Positions 39,901 to 47,580 of a stretch of DNA of 64,000 nt are shown piece after piece. Numbering within the stretch: the first letter of the stretch is position 1; each line of letters opens with the position of its first letter. The stretch comes from Caprimulgus europaeus (taxonomy: Eukaryota; Chordata; Aves; Caprimulgiformes; Caprimulgidae), in NCBI GenBank assembly GCA_907165065.1, contig OU015532.1, positions 43,812,839 to 43,876,838 on the forward strand, written 5' to 3'. Under the pieces are notes generated by a model, which searched no databases, was not told the origin of the DNA, and was given only the letters and a program-made list of their open reading frames with translations. A program made the translations under genes and the position numbers.

Positions 39901-40455
39901 GGTTTGTAACTATACACGAGATATTTCTATAGCAATCTGTAGAACATGACCAGAAGCCCAAAGGATTATGCTGTCTCCAAAGTTTTTAAATTATTGCTTT
40001 TTTCCAATCTGTACCTGTGTATCAAGCAATCTTACAAATATGGTGTTAATGTATAATGAAACCCCTGCAGTTAAAACTATCCATCATGTTCCTTATTTTA
40101 AGTAGGCCGAATATGAATGTTTTTTGCATCCTGTTTTTGTTCTTGAACTGTACTGCACTTGTCTGGAAAGCTCTTAGGATGCTGGGAGGAAAGACTGTAG
40201 AGAAAATAATGTTACATGTAAAATACTTGGAAAAAATGCTCTGATGCAAACTGATGTATTGTATGTTTTGACAGAATTCTGAGTAAATGCACCCAGAAAT
40301 AACCCTGTTCTGGCTTGGTCAGGGTGTCTGCTGTTTTGAATGGAACACACTATCAATGGGTGAGGAAATGATGTAAATATTATAGTACCACATCTATTTA
40401 TAGAAACTGCACAGCTGTCTGAATGTGAAAATAAAATGTCATTCAACCAGCAACT
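737..40455 (+). CDS. MADD: MADD (MAP kinase-activating death domain protein), 3' half of the gene, 5'-partial
   Basis: Seventeen constitutive exons (737-923, 1085-1235, 3672-3878, 12121-12218, 12561-12644, 15602-15760, 17345-17453, 18446-18566, 19731-19836, 22187-22297, 23265-23372, 23462-23626, 24909-24981, 26850-26956, 32180-32249, 37162-37208, 38926-39033) join in phase to 669 residues ending in RPVSS and TGA. Three optional exons add 42 residues. Order: post-DENN region, Ser/acidic linker, death domain, PH-like region. Family knowledge: MADD is a GDP/GTP exchange factor for Rab3 and Rab27 through its N-terminal DENN module (outside this window). Its death domain binds TNFR1 and the kinesins KIF1A/KIF1B-beta that carry Rab3 vesicles. 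It acts in the cytoplasm and on secretory and synaptic vesicles. Identity rests on remembered near-identity to mammalian MADD across nearly every exon and on the MYBPC3 neighbour. All introns seen are GT-AG. The interval given includes introns and 3'UTR. Confidence 0.96.
1085..1235 (+). CDS. MADD: MADD exon, post-DENN region
   Basis: Encodes [20 protein letters not shown], then a [20 protein letters not shown] segment, strongly conserved in MADD. The acceptor is TTGCAG at 1084 and the donor is GTAAGA after an AAAG end. The 151 nt leave one base that joins AA of the 3672 exon to make Glu. The preceding intron is only 161 nt. Confidence 0.95.
1236..3671. other. MADD intron holding an old CR1 LINE
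   Basis: No further exon is visible; the flanking exons join directly in phase. The 3' half of the intron is largely a degraded CR1 copy (listed separately). A T/C-rich tract at about 3590-3670 forms the acceptor region. Confidence 0.7.
2010..3200 (+). mobile_element. ancient degraded CR1-type LINE fragment
   Basis: Near 2040-2100 the + strand reads as a decayed [17 protein letters not shown], matching the CR1/LINE reverse-transcriptase motif NYRPVSLTSVPGKIME. Around 2760-3130 it tracks the CR1 3' region: a decayed 'shared-antibody-like' stretch typical of the family, with 'ttggatataaggatatcaa' at about 2988 and 'gttgtcagctattggaaca' at about 3021, corresponding to the family's 'attggatatcaggaaa...ggttgtcaagcattggaaca'. 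It carries many substitutions and indels, so it is an old copy. Boundaries are approximate because nothing sharp remains. Confidence 0.7.
3672..3878 (+). CDS. MADD: MADD exon, basic/proline-rich segment
   Basis: Starts with AA completing a Glu codon, then [19 protein letters not shown], a basic, phosphorylatable and Pro-rich stretch. It ends [10 protein letters not shown] plus one base before a GTGTGT donor. The 207 nt can join either the constitutive exon at 12121 (Gly-Pro-Glu junction) or the cassette at 8979 (Glu-Leu-Trp junction). It closely resembles the mammalian segment containing KRKRSPTES and ending ENFIASI. Confidence 0.94.
5347..5490 (-). mobile_element. CR1 LINE 3' end, inverted
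   Basis: The + strand reads 'aatcacagaattgtctcaa', then a stretch ending 'aaaccatgtccctcagcac' and 'acaactcttaaatac'. This is the reverse complement of the avian CR1 3'UTR, whose sense strand ends in 'gatcttaaaggtctttt...attctgtgatt'. It is truncated, with only the 3' terminus kept, as is usual for CR1. Confidence 0.85.
6048..6236 (+). mobile_element. CR1 LINE 3' end
   Basis: Contains 'ggattctccatctgtggag', 'gacatggtcctgcagtagc' and 'gactagatgatgattctat', the standard CR1 3'UTR blocks in sense orientation. It matches the 3' end of the longer CR1 at 15215-15394 block for block, so both belong to related subfamilies. It is 5'-truncated. Confidence 0.88.
8979..9032 (+). CDS. MADD: MADD 54-nt cassette exon ([11 protein letters not shown] type)
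   Basis: This exon is too short for ordinary ORF calling. The acceptor is a CT-rich tract followed by TTGGGTAG; the donor is GTAAGG. In the phase set by the upstream exon it encodes [18 protein letters not shown] plus an Arg codon completed by the next exon. That matches my memory of an optional segment ([19 protein letters not shown]) in mammalian MADD isoforms. The 54 nt preserve frame, so inclusion replaces one Gly by 19 residues, a net gain of 18. It is a strongly basic, probably helical insert. That it is optional is inferred from skip and include both being in frame. Confidence 0.9.
9033..12120. other. MADD intron, no further element recognised
   Basis: Mostly unique AT-rich sequence. 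A C/T-only stretch lies at about 10929-10977. I find no exon matching MADD and no clear repeat family. Confidence 0.5.
12121..12218 (+). CDS. MADD: MADD exon, linker
   Basis: After the TTGTTCAG acceptor the translation is (G)[18 protein letters not shown], then [14 protein letters not shown], close to the mammalian [17 protein letters not shown] segment. The 98 nt start with two bases completing the Gly (or Arg) codon and end on a whole codon before GTCAGT. The segment is acidic and Ser-rich, a probable phosphorylated linker. Confidence 0.94.
12561..12644 (+). CDS. MADD: MADD exon, Ser-rich linker
   Basis: Encodes 28 residues with whole codons at both ends ([20 protein letters not shown] followed by QDSEVSTV). 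The acceptor is GATTGCAG and the donor GTAGGA. It aligns to mammalian MADD ...[18 protein letters not shown]. Both ends are phase 0, so skipping would keep frame. Confidence 0.93.
12645..15601. other. MADD intron containing a 2-kb CR1
   Basis: The intron holds the CR1 copy at about 13395-15394 (listed separately). The rest is unique sequence. The CR1 ends only about 0.2 kb before the next acceptor. Confidence 0.7.
13395..15394 (+). mobile_element. CR1 LINE, ORF2 (RT) to 3'UTR, 5'-truncated and decayed
   Basis: The + strand frame at 13760-14029 reads [15 protein letters not shown] and [19 protein letters not shown], the conserved CR1 ORF2 region just before the reverse-transcriptase core. Downstream come NYRPVSL-like and [11 protein letters not shown] segments (the family usually has FADDTKLGG, the RT active-site Asp pair), then a 3'UTR with 'ggattctccatctgtggag' and 'gatcccttccaacctaaac'. 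Frames are interrupted by several shifts and stops, so it is inactive. No endonuclease domain or ORF1 is present. It sits in sense orientation within MADD, and no target-site duplication was obvious. Confidence 0.93.
15602..15760 (+). CDS. MADD: MADD exon, acidic/Ser linker
   Basis: Encodes 53 residues, whole codons at both ends: [20 protein letters not shown], then a variable stretch and a [20 protein letters not shown] end. The first 20 residues are identical, as I recall, to mammalian MADD. The acceptor is TCCACAG and the donor GTAAGG. The region is rich in Ser and Asp/Glu, suggesting casein-kinase-type sites (inference). Confidence 0.95.
15761..17344. other. MADD intron, nothing recognised
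   Basis: Unique AT-rich intron sequence. No repeat family or extra exon was seen. Confidence 0.5.
17345..17453 (+). CDS. MADD: MADD exon, linker ending YLYEGLLG
   Basis: Encodes [20 protein letters not shown], then [16 protein letters not shown] plus one base of Gly. Acceptor TTTTCAG, donor GTAAAC. The one-base overhang fits either the 63-nt cassette at 18007 (Gly-Arg-Asp junction) or the exon at 18446 (Gly-Lys-Glu junction). The [10 protein letters not shown] end is shared with mammalian MADD. Confidence 0.94.
18007..18069 (+). CDS. MADD: MADD 63-nt cassette exon ([20 protein letters not shown])
   Basis: Not detectable by ORF length. Acceptor TGGTGCAG, donor GTAATA. In phase from the 17453 exon it completes Gly and then reads [20 protein letters not shown], with a final base that makes Ser with the next exon. 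It matches the optional [21 protein letters not shown] segment I recall from mammalian MADD isoforms. The 63 nt preserve frame. The WDQLED motif echoes WDQMQFWED at the start of the next exon, suggesting an old internal duplication (inference). Position just before the death domain means inclusion could alter death-domain spacing. Confidence 0.92.
18446..18566 (+). CDS. MADD: MADD exon, start of death-domain region
   Basis: Encodes [20 protein letters not shown], then [19 protein letters not shown] and two bases of Arg. Acceptor TTGCACAG, donor GTAAAG. Sequence is almost unchanged from mammals. The last third begins the death domain, which extends through the next two exons. Confidence 0.97.
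18567..19730. other. MADD intron, nothing recognised
   Basis: Unique sequence with A-rich simple stretches near 18626-18664. No exon or repeat was identified. Confidence 0.5.
19731..19836 (+). CDS. MADD: MADD exon, death domain core
   Basis: After CTTGCAG the exon completes Arg and encodes [20 protein letters not shown], then [15 protein letters not shown]. These are amphipathic helices of the death domain, which in this family contacts TNFR1 and KIF1 kinesins. Donor GTGACT, a weaker site. 106 nt. Confidence 0.97.
19837..22186. other. MADD intron, nothing recognised
   Basis: About 2.35 kb of unique sequence. Opposed open frames at about 20620-21014 have no recognisable protein character. 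Confidence 0.5.
22187..22297 (+). CDS. MADD: MADD exon, end of death domain
   Basis: Encodes 37 residues ([20 protein letters not shown], then [17 protein letters not shown]) with whole codons at both ends. Acceptor TTCTAG, donor GTAAGT. The basic [13 protein letters not shown] segment is near-invariant in vertebrate MADD. Confidence 0.97.
22298..23264. other. MADD intron, nothing recognised
   Basis: Unique AT-rich sequence ending in a long T-rich tract (about 23230-23260) before the CTCTAG acceptor. Confidence 0.5.
23265..23372 (+). CDS. MADD: MADD exon, start of PH-like C-terminal domain
   Basis: Encodes 36 residues: [20 protein letters not shown], then [26 protein letters not shown] opens the conserved C-terminal PH-like region. 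Donor GTAGAG. The 89-nt intron that follows is the shortest in the window. Confidence 0.96.
23462..23626 (+). CDS. MADD: MADD exon, PH-like domain core
   Basis: Encodes 55 residues starting [20 protein letters not shown] and ending QLNKFYTKK, with whole codons at both ends. Acceptor CTCCCAG, donor GTGAGC. Strongly conserved beta-rich stretch including [20 protein letters not shown]. Confidence 0.97.
23627..24908. other. MADD intron, nothing recognised
   Basis: About 1.3 kb unique AT-rich intron. No repeat or exon was identified. Confidence 0.5.
24909..24981 (+). CDS. MADD: MADD exon, end of PH-like domain
   Basis: Short 73-nt exon: [20 protein letters not shown], then SIKP plus one base of Gly. 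Acceptor ATGCTAG, donor GTACAA. It is helical and typical of the last helix of a PH fold (inference). Confidence 0.95.
24982..26849. other. MADD intron, nothing recognised
   Basis: About 1.9 kb unique sequence ending in a T/G-rich tract at about 26758-26833. No repeat family or exon was seen. Confidence 0.5.
26850..26956 (+). CDS. MADD: MADD exon, [12 protein letters not shown] segment
   Basis: 107 nt encoding (G)[18 protein letters not shown], then [17 protein letters not shown], ending on a whole codon before GTATGA. The phase-0 end allows direct joining to the exon at 32180 or insertion of the 9-nt microexon at 31913. Confidence 0.96.
26957..31912. other. MADD intron, about 5 kb, with GA/GT simple repeat
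   Basis: Largely unique. A purine/GT simple repeat lies at 27686-27737 (listed separately). The short open frames at about 29360-30113 and 31518-31847 show no recognisable protein features. The last about 40 nt are pyrimidine-rich and lead into the microexon. Confidence 0.5.
27686..27737. repeat. simple repeat (GA)n-(GT)n-(GA)n
   Basis: Alternating GAGAGA, then TGTGTGTG, then GAGAGAGAGAG runs over about 50 bases within a MADD intron. It is a microsatellite and likely length-polymorphic. Confidence 0.9.
31913..31921 (+). CDS. MADD: MADD 9-nt microexon (Glu-Arg-Lys)
   Basis: GAGCGGAAG lies between a strong pyrimidine-rich acceptor (ending CTCCTCCTGCAAG) and a GTACTT donor. It is phase 0 at both ends, exactly fitting the phase-0 junction Gln|Val between exons 26850 and 32180, and would insert ERK after FMHSQ. 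I recall human MADD isoforms reading HNQ-ERK-VFIELN. TGC motifs just upstream of the AG are what the neural splicing factor SRRM4 is known to use, so neural inclusion is a plausible inference. Confidence 0.8.
31922..32179. other. MADD intron between microexon and next exon
   Basis: Only 258 nt separate the microexon from the following exon. The stretch is T-rich and holds no other element. Confidence 0.6.
32180..32249 (+). CDS. MADD: MADD exon, [11 protein letters not shown]
   Basis: 70 nt: [20 protein letters not shown], then EEF plus one base. Acceptor TTTGTAG, donor GTAATT. Essentially identical to the mammalian segment. Confidence 0.96.
32250..37161. other. MADD intron, about 4.9 kb, nothing recognised
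   Basis: Unique AT-rich sequence with a T/C tract at about 34975-35022 and a relatively GC-rich patch at about 35170-35570. No MADD-like exon was found and no repeat family could be assigned. Confidence 0.5.
37162..37208 (+). CDS. MADD: MADD exon, [16 protein letters not shown]
   Basis: 47-nt exon completing Val, then [15 protein letters not shown], with a GTGAGT donor after a whole codon. The acceptor follows a long T-rich tract (CCGGTTTTAG). The mammalian counterpart is alternatively spliced in some isoforms, as I recall. Skipping 47 nt would shift frame and change the C-terminus. Confidence 0.95.
37209..38925. other. last MADD intron, nothing recognised
   Basis: About 1.7 kb unique AT-rich sequence. 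No exon or repeat was identified. Confidence 0.5.
38926..39033 (+). CDS. MADD: MADD last coding exon, stop at 39031-39033
   Basis: Encodes [20 protein letters not shown], then [15 protein letters not shown] and TGA. The PPRPVSS C-terminus is shared with mammals. The KEAENKSK stretch before it differs from the mammalian SSEEDLRT-type sequence, so this is the least conserved part of the exon. Acceptor TCTTGTAG. Confidence 0.96.
39034..40455 (+). other. MADD: MADD 3'UTR
   Basis: About 1.4 kb from the stop codon to just past the AATAAA at 40430. Unique AT-rich sequence. The end is inferred from the signal and the following T/GT-rich stretch. Confidence 0.7.
40430..40435 (+). terminator. MADD: MADD poly(A) signal AATAAA
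   Basis: AATAAA about 1.4 kb after the stop, followed within about 25 nt by T/GT-rich sequence (TTTTCATCCTCTTGTGCTTTT). A further AATAAA near 41200 could serve as a distal signal. Confidence 0.75.
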
Positions 40456-43400
40456 GGTTTTCATCCTCTTGTGCTTTTCTATTGATGCAACGTACCCTGA
40501 AATTAATATAAAACTATATACAAAATACATCATAGACATTTATGAAATAATGAAAAAGATAAGACTAAAAATGGAAAAATCTACATTTCTTTCCACATAA
40601 GCTGTTGAAACATGTTTTTGCTTTTTTCTTCTGGCATAACATCCATGTAATTAATTTGTCTTTAAAAAAAAAAGGGTCTGAAAAACATGAATAGGGAAAA
40701 CAGGCACATTGGAAATTGATTTTTTTTTTTTCACACATGCAAATAGAAGCAAAAGTAAAGGATTTTTAATCCTTTTCTAATATAAAGGCAAAACTGAAAT
40801 TGGCAGACTGTGAAATTAGCCCGTGTTGTATTTAATTTATTTTCTTTCTAGTGTCTTCTGAGACTGTAGATTTTCTTACAGCAATATCTGCATTTTTAGC
40901 AATTGTAGTATTCTTGATACTACTATGTTACAAGTACAATTAAGACTGAAATCACTTTGGTCTACAATAGATGTTCTGTTTACTGCAGTACTGGGTCCCA
41001 CTTAATTAGACAATATTAATTTTAGAGTTGTAAATATGGTGTTAGCAGCCCTATTAACATATTCCAATCAGTTAACTTAAAACTATAAGGAAAAGATTAG
41101 AGTTTAAAATAAATAAATAAATCTGTATATACAGCTCCTTTTTTTCTCCCCCCTGTAGAAATGGTATTTTTGCAAGTGTGGGTTTTTGTGACTTTAAAAT
41201 AATAAATTACATTAAATGCTGTACACTCTAGACTGCTGAGAAACTTCAGCCCAGAATGAGACCTTTAAAGGGCTTGATAATAAAAATGGCCCTCTGTCCC
41301 TGTGGACAGAATTTTTTTAGAGAATAGGTGTGGCTAAATAGTCAACAGCGCTTATGTTCAATGGCACGGAAGAATCAGTAACAACCTCAGACACGGGGCT
41401 TCTGCTCCTTAGGTGAGGGCAACGGACTTGGCTTCAAAACTGAAGAAGTTTTTGAAATGTACAAAATCTTTCATGTACTTGATGGTGGTGGCTTGGCAGG
41501 TGTTCTGCCAGCTGTGGGAATGTAGCATATTCATCTGAGACACAGGCACGCCGTGCAGTGTTTCCACTAGTAAATACACGGTGCTGATTCTGGATACCAA
41601 ATGCAGATCTGGAGGCTGGATTTTAAATTGCTATAAAAGCATAAATCTCTTGGAATGCAGTCTTTCATCCTTTCTCCCTTCACTTGAGCACTTCCAAGCA
41701 TCGATATAGGTATGTAAACTTTATTCTTGAGGAAAAAAATCATTACAGCTATTTGCACGTGTTTTGTCCCACTTCTTTTGATCTTTAGGTAAGAATTCCT
41801 TGGCAGCATTAAGAACTTAAAGGTTTCTAAGCTTTCCAGAACCAAATGGATGACTAACTGCAAATAATTGGTAATAATAAACAGTGCTAGAAGATTCTTG
41901 GGACAAAATGACTAATCCTTCAATTTTTACCACTAGGAGGAGCCTGTGTCTTAGTTTTTAAGTATTTCAAAGTGACAGCCTTTTTAACACTTGTGATATT
42001 TCCAAGGCAATTACTTACACAAATGTGACAAAGATTCATGAATTTTCTGTAAAAGTTAAGGTATTTGCTTATCCTAAACAAGTTTCTTTTTCTACTACAA
42101 TTCCTTGTTTGTGGAAGTTGGTTTTCAAAATGACCATTAAGTGGGATTTGTGACTTTCTGTCTTGGCAGTTTTCAGAGTGGATCCAAGGTTGTTAGTTTA
42201 TCTGTCTTCTGGATCACAGATCATCATTGTGATGTTCACAAAAAAAAAAAAAGCCCTTGTTTTGTTTGTGAATGCAGTGTCAGTTTCTAATGTAAATGGG
42301 TCCATATTTTAAAGGTTAAAGGTTTTAACATCAGTGAGTGTCACAGCAATAGTAACTGAGGTGATATTTATTAAAGATATCTCTGGAATAAACTTTGAAG
42401 ATGCATGCTGAAAGAAAGAGTTCCATTACTTTAAGAAAAGCATTGAAAAAATTTCCTACACCTTGGTTACTAGCTTTAGCTAATTCCTATCCTCCTACTT
42501 TGACACTTCCAGGATAGTAGACTTTGTAAGATAAAATGTTCATCTGGGCATGCAAAAGCTAAATTGCTAGGAAATGTAAATCATGAAGAATTTTAATTCC
42601 AACTAAAGTTCTTAGTGATCAAAATGGATAGCAAAATGTGGCTATGATTCTGAGCCTTCTAAGGAATGTTTACGTTGCAAAGACATTTAAGATATTTCTA
42701 GAATCATGCTGCTTATGCCAGAGGAAGGCTTTTGGTTCCCACTGAGTGTATCGTTAATAAGGAAGCAGTTGCCTAGACTGGGAACAAACCAGTCACTTAC
42801 TGCTGTGTCAGGAATAGGCTCCTCTTACCACCGAATTCAGAACTAAACAGAAAATAGAAGCTAAGCTTCTCACAACGAGCTGTATTTACATCTTGGTTCC
42901 CTTTAACTGCCAAATGTCAAGAAGTTGCCTCTGAGGTGAGATCTTCCTTCTGTGAGAAAAGTGGCTTCTGCTCAACTCTGACTCCAGTGGCATTTAGGAA
43001 CTCCAAGTCACTGCTCTTAGACAAGTCAGGTCTGGGTGAAAACCAACATCTCCTAGCTCCTAAAGAAGTGGGGATTAGAACCAAGAAGCAGAAGCTTTGT
43101 GCAAAGGTCCTTCCCAGACAAAAGGCAATGCCAAAGAGCTTCTTGCTCTTCCAGAAATCACTATTCAGCCAGAGGCACCTGCTTGTCATGAGGTCAAGAC
43201 ACTTCCCAACAGCTGAGTGGTATGACTTGGCTTCTGCTAGTAGTAATGGCTTCATGCACAGCCCTACCCTGTAACACCCTTCTAAGATGTTCAGTGTGAG
43301 CAACAGCTTTGAGTTCCTACAGCCATTCCCAGTGTGCCTATTCCACTCAAATAGTAAAAATGGGCTGATGCTTTAAGTAACAGTGGGTATGTGACCCTTC

Positions 43401-46400
43401 TTTCCAGCACTGTCTCTGAAGGTTTACAAGCTTGATGTTGGTGACAAATGAGGTCTGAATGCAGCTGAGTACAAACCAGACTTAGAGGGAACCTCGTTTC
43501 AGGCAGATTCTGTGCTCAGATACGATAAAGGTCAGGTCAACATTTGTACCAAGGTTAGTAAAATCCTAAATTAATTTTCTTTTTATACCTGCTTAGTATA
43601 ATTGTGAGTTACAAGTTAATTTTCTGTTTACATGTGTACAGTGTTTTGAAACTTCTTCAGGATAGTAATTCTAGCATTGACCAGTTTTGTTTTAAAGCAT
43701 CAGTCCAACAAAAAAATCATATATAAAGCAGCCAAGGGCAAACAGTCCTGCTTCTATTTGTAACAGTTGCTATAGTGATAAACGTGGTTTAGGAACCTAC
43801 ATAGAAATAGAAATCCCCTTCTCCCAAAATAGCTAAACATAAAAAGGAACAAACGGTGGCAGGAAAAACACCAGTAAAACTCTAAACAGTTGCTTCCTTC
43901 AAGTATATGAAAACTCTAGTTCTTTATTGCCATTCCTTGCACTCTTCTTTGCCTTTTCAGTTTCTCCAGTGAGTGCCAGTCTATCCACAGTGCTCTGGGA
44001 ATTAAAGTGCTCTCTTCTTCCCTTTTTACCAGTCTCCCTGCTTGGATTCCTCACTGTTTCCTCACACTTTCTTGGCCTGCACTCTCTTCAGACAGTCAGG
44101 CTCAGTTGTGCACCTCAATTTCTCATCAGATGTCTCAATCTGTTTCCTTTAGTGTTTTTTTTCATACATTCTTCTTGCCTCTCTGACCATCATCACCTTC
44201 CAGCCTCTTTGCCCAAACAGTTCAGACCTATGCTCTTCCTGGGTCCCCTGCTCAACCAGTCCCTGCCCCCTTCCAGCTTCCAATCATAGTCATCTTCCTC
44301 TCTCATGTTCTTATCGAGCTCTCTGTCATCTTCTTTCCTTCCTCAGCCTCATTCCACTCTTGCTCCCTTTGCATTTAAATCAAATTATTATTTGTGGAGT
44401 GCTGAAGGATGCTGTAGAGGGAACAGAAAAGACTTCCTGTCTTGGTTCTGCTATTCTGTTCTCCCAGCAGCAGCTCTTCCCTACACTCCTTGTTAGAAAT
44501 GGCTCAACCATTTAATCTGATATTAAAAATAAATAAATTTGTCTAAAACAGACCTGTAACCCAACAAATTCTCTAAATTGTTAGTTTTTCAGTGCCACTG
44601 GAAACAAAAAAGCAGAGAAGGAAATGTCATGCTTTGTAAATATGTAGTAGTTAGCCCCCCTTATACCAATGAAGAAGAACAAGTCCTGTTCCCAGGTAGA
44701 AATTTCTGAGGACTTTCCAATGATCAAAATCTACTGTACCTGGGTTTTTTTAAGTTAACATATACATAAACTGATCTACAAAGCAGAAGAAAAGTTTAGA
44801 TTTTCAGCCATTTTTTTTCTGGGTTTAGTACATGAAAACCAGCAGTAAATAACATAATTGTATTTGAGAGTTATTAGTAATTAGTCCTTTTGTGGTGATA
44901 CTTTCCGGGAGTAGATCTGGATTACTGGGGCAATTATTAGCATTATGACAGATACCAAGCAAATGCAACCTTACTGAATGTTAAATTAGCTTCATCCACA
45001 TCCTGGGTTCTTATTTTTGGGTCCCACAATTTATACTTCCAAGCAAAACAATGAAAACTCTGTATGATATTCTTTATGTTTGTGAAATAAACCATAATGA
45101 GTATAAAATTAAGTTCAGATTATTATCTTTGGTGAAGAAGAAGAAGGAGGCACACTTGCCACTTTTTTTTTCCACGTTATATAAATTTCCATACATTTTC
45201 ATATCCACTAATATTTCATATATGTTGGATTAGTAACTTTTTTTGATTATTTGTCTTCAGTAAAGCTATCCTAGTACAGAATTATAACTGAAATGTGTAC
45301 ACAGCTATGACAGTTATCTGTGGTTTTAGGGCTGCTTATTGTCAAGATTTCTGTCTGGCACAGAAAGCAGATGTTAGACTATTTTTTCCATATCTGGACC
45401 TAATAAATGAAGCTGTTCTTATCTATTTCTTTTAAACTTTCACCAGTTTAACCTGTTTTAAGAGGTGTTGCTTATGCAGACTGCTGTGTGGACCCTGCCC
45501 AAAGACAAGGATATCTCACTGACAGCTTTTGTTTCCCTAAAATAGAGTTCTGTGCTCGGGAAGCACTTGAAAGGTATCAGTGGGGCTATTTTTAATCTCA
45601 GCAGACTGTTCTTACAAAATTCATTCGTAAGGAGACAAGAATGGCTTGTATTTCTAAACCTGCTGCAAGATGATATGCTAGTGGCAAATCTCTCTCCTAA
45701 ACACATAGAAGGATTTTATTTCAAAGAAAATACGTGATAAAAGCAGATTCTGATTCCCATAAATGTCTTTTCCCTTGCTGCTGTCATTTGAATGGCTATT
45801 GTATGATTAAGGAAAATGTGCTATCAACTTGTATTTTCTAGTGGTTTTATTCATTCTACTCAATTGTGGATCTCCCTTGAAATAGCTAGTACAATAATCC
45901 TTTCTTAGAAGGAATGAAACCTGCAGTTGAGGTGTGCTGAAGCTACCGTACATTTATCTGTCTTGCCTGACATTGAAAAGCTTTGTTATAATATTGTATG
46001 GGAACCTCTTGACCTCTCAGTGCAATTTTCAACAAGGAGAATTTATTTTTTTAATATAATTTTATATAATAAGCTTAGACAAATATGAAAAAGTCAATAA
46101 AGGTAACTGTTCCTTCTTGTAGAGAGAATAGGAAGATAAACTCATGACAGGTAAGGCACTCTATACATTTTTAAACATTCTGTTGGAACAATTTGAGCTC
46201 AGTCTGTTTAATTTGCATTTCATCCGGCTGTGTCACTGAAGTATTGTAATTTAAGCAGCAAAACAGATCATCAGCTTGTGCTAAAATCATGTCATGCATT
46301 GACTGAAGTGATCATCTAAACTGAAACAACCCATCAAGGACAACTTTCAGAGTTTACAAGCTACTAAGGAAAGCAAGATTTTTCTAAACATGTTACTGAA

Positions 46401-47200
46401 TGCAAGTAGTTTTCTTTGTGTTACTTTGATTTTTGACTAACATTAGCATGATCTTCCAAGCAATGATTTATTAGCAAACATGTGAATGTGTGAAAATTTA
46501 GGACTTTTTCATTTTAGGATACTTGTATCAGCATAATTATGCTAGTGCACCGTCAGTTATGAGTATTGATTGTAGTTCATCCTCATGTGAATAGCTAAAT
46601 AAGATACATTAGTACCTAATCCACAACAACATACTCACATTGATGGAAACACAGCTTCTTATTACACAGGTTACCCTTCCTTGGCTACACAAAGATCCAC
46701 CTGCATTGAGGATATTACAAAAATATATTTAGTAGTTAGCATCCTTTTAGACAAGAATAGCTCTAGTACCATAGAGCTATAGATTATTCCTGTAATCCAT
46801 ATACCTGGATTTACAGTGGCTCAGGGATGAAATACTACATGCATTTTTATTAACCAGTGAGAAATTGAATGTTCAGGAAAGAAAAAAGTGAACGTGTTTA
46901 TTCTGCAGCCGTTACTGTGGATCTGCCTGCTAGTTTTACACTAGTAGTTGTATATTTATATATACAAAATAGGCTGTGACCTGAGGAGCTCCACCAAATG
47001 CAGTCACTGTCGTGGCTTCAGTGTGGACATATGTTTTACTCCCTTCTTTAGCTCCAATTAATCCACTTCTCATTTGTGAATAGGAAGAATTCATTATCTC
47101 TGTGGGTGACTGTCAGTTACCTCACACAGCCTTTGAGGGCTTCTGTATAAACCAAATGAGTTAAAACTCAGAGGAAAAGGAACCGGATTAAACTCAGCTC
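40456..47200. other. intergenic DNA between MADD and the CpG-rich block
   Basis: About 6.7 kb of AT-rich unique sequence. A pyrimidine-rich stretch lies at about 43925-44375. Minus-strand open frames at 41409-41600 and overlapping frames on both strands at 42917-43303 lack recognisable domains. No tRNA, miRNA hairpin or repeat family was recognised by eye. Confidence 0.5.
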
Positions 47201-47269
47201 TTCTTTACCTCAATCCTCCACGCTCGCCCCTCAGTTTGAAGTGATTTTTCTCAGGTTTTACAGATGTGG

Positions 47270-47580
47270 GCAATAACCCCTCAGGGCAGGGGCGGCTGAG
47301 GGAGCTGCCGGCGCTGATGGGAGGCGCTGCCGCGGCGCGAGCCGGCCCTGCGCAACGCCTCAGCGGCCGCGCGCCCCTTGGGCGGGAAGCGCCGTGCCGG
47401 GACCGCCGCGCGCACCTTGGGCGGGAAGCGCCATTTTGGGGCGGCCGCACCTCAGCGTTCGGTCTTGCCCCGCCATGACGGGCTCCAGGGGCTTCTCCTT
47501 GACACCTCCCACGAATCGCGTCCCTAGGCCCTGACGGAGGCAGAACCAGGCAGCCCCGGGAGCGGGCAGGCTGCCACACG
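47270..47580. promoter_or_regulatory. isolated CpG-island-like block with duplicated E2F-like box and YY1-like box
   Basis: About 300 bp is strikingly GC- and CpG-rich inside AT-rich flanks. A 30-bp unit ending CCTTGGGCGGGAAGCGCC occurs at 47364-47393 and again at 47403-47432 (28 of 30 identical, 39-bp spacing). Its GGCGGGAA core resembles E2F sites. The second copy runs into CGCCATTTT (47429-47437), a YY1-type motif common at CpG-island start sites. No known gene starts here. It may be the promoter of an unannotated noncoding or small transcript, or an enhancer-like CpG island. Confidence 0.6.
47364..47432. repeat. 30-bp direct tandem duplication in the CpG-rich block
   Basis: Two 30-bp copies (47364-47393 and 47403-47432) differ at two positions and are separated by 9 bp. 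Each carries one E2F-like GGCGGGAA. Confidence 0.9.

Noticed and set aside
42917-43303. Overlapping open frames of 112-128 codons on both strands
   Set aside because: Mutual shadows with no recognisable domain, no start context and no splice sites tying them to a gene.
43927-44496. Plus-strand open frames with hydrophobic, Ser/Leu/Phe-rich translation
   Set aside because: The stretch is pyrimidine-rich, which produces Leu/Phe/Ser/Pro frames automatically; no domain or splice context.
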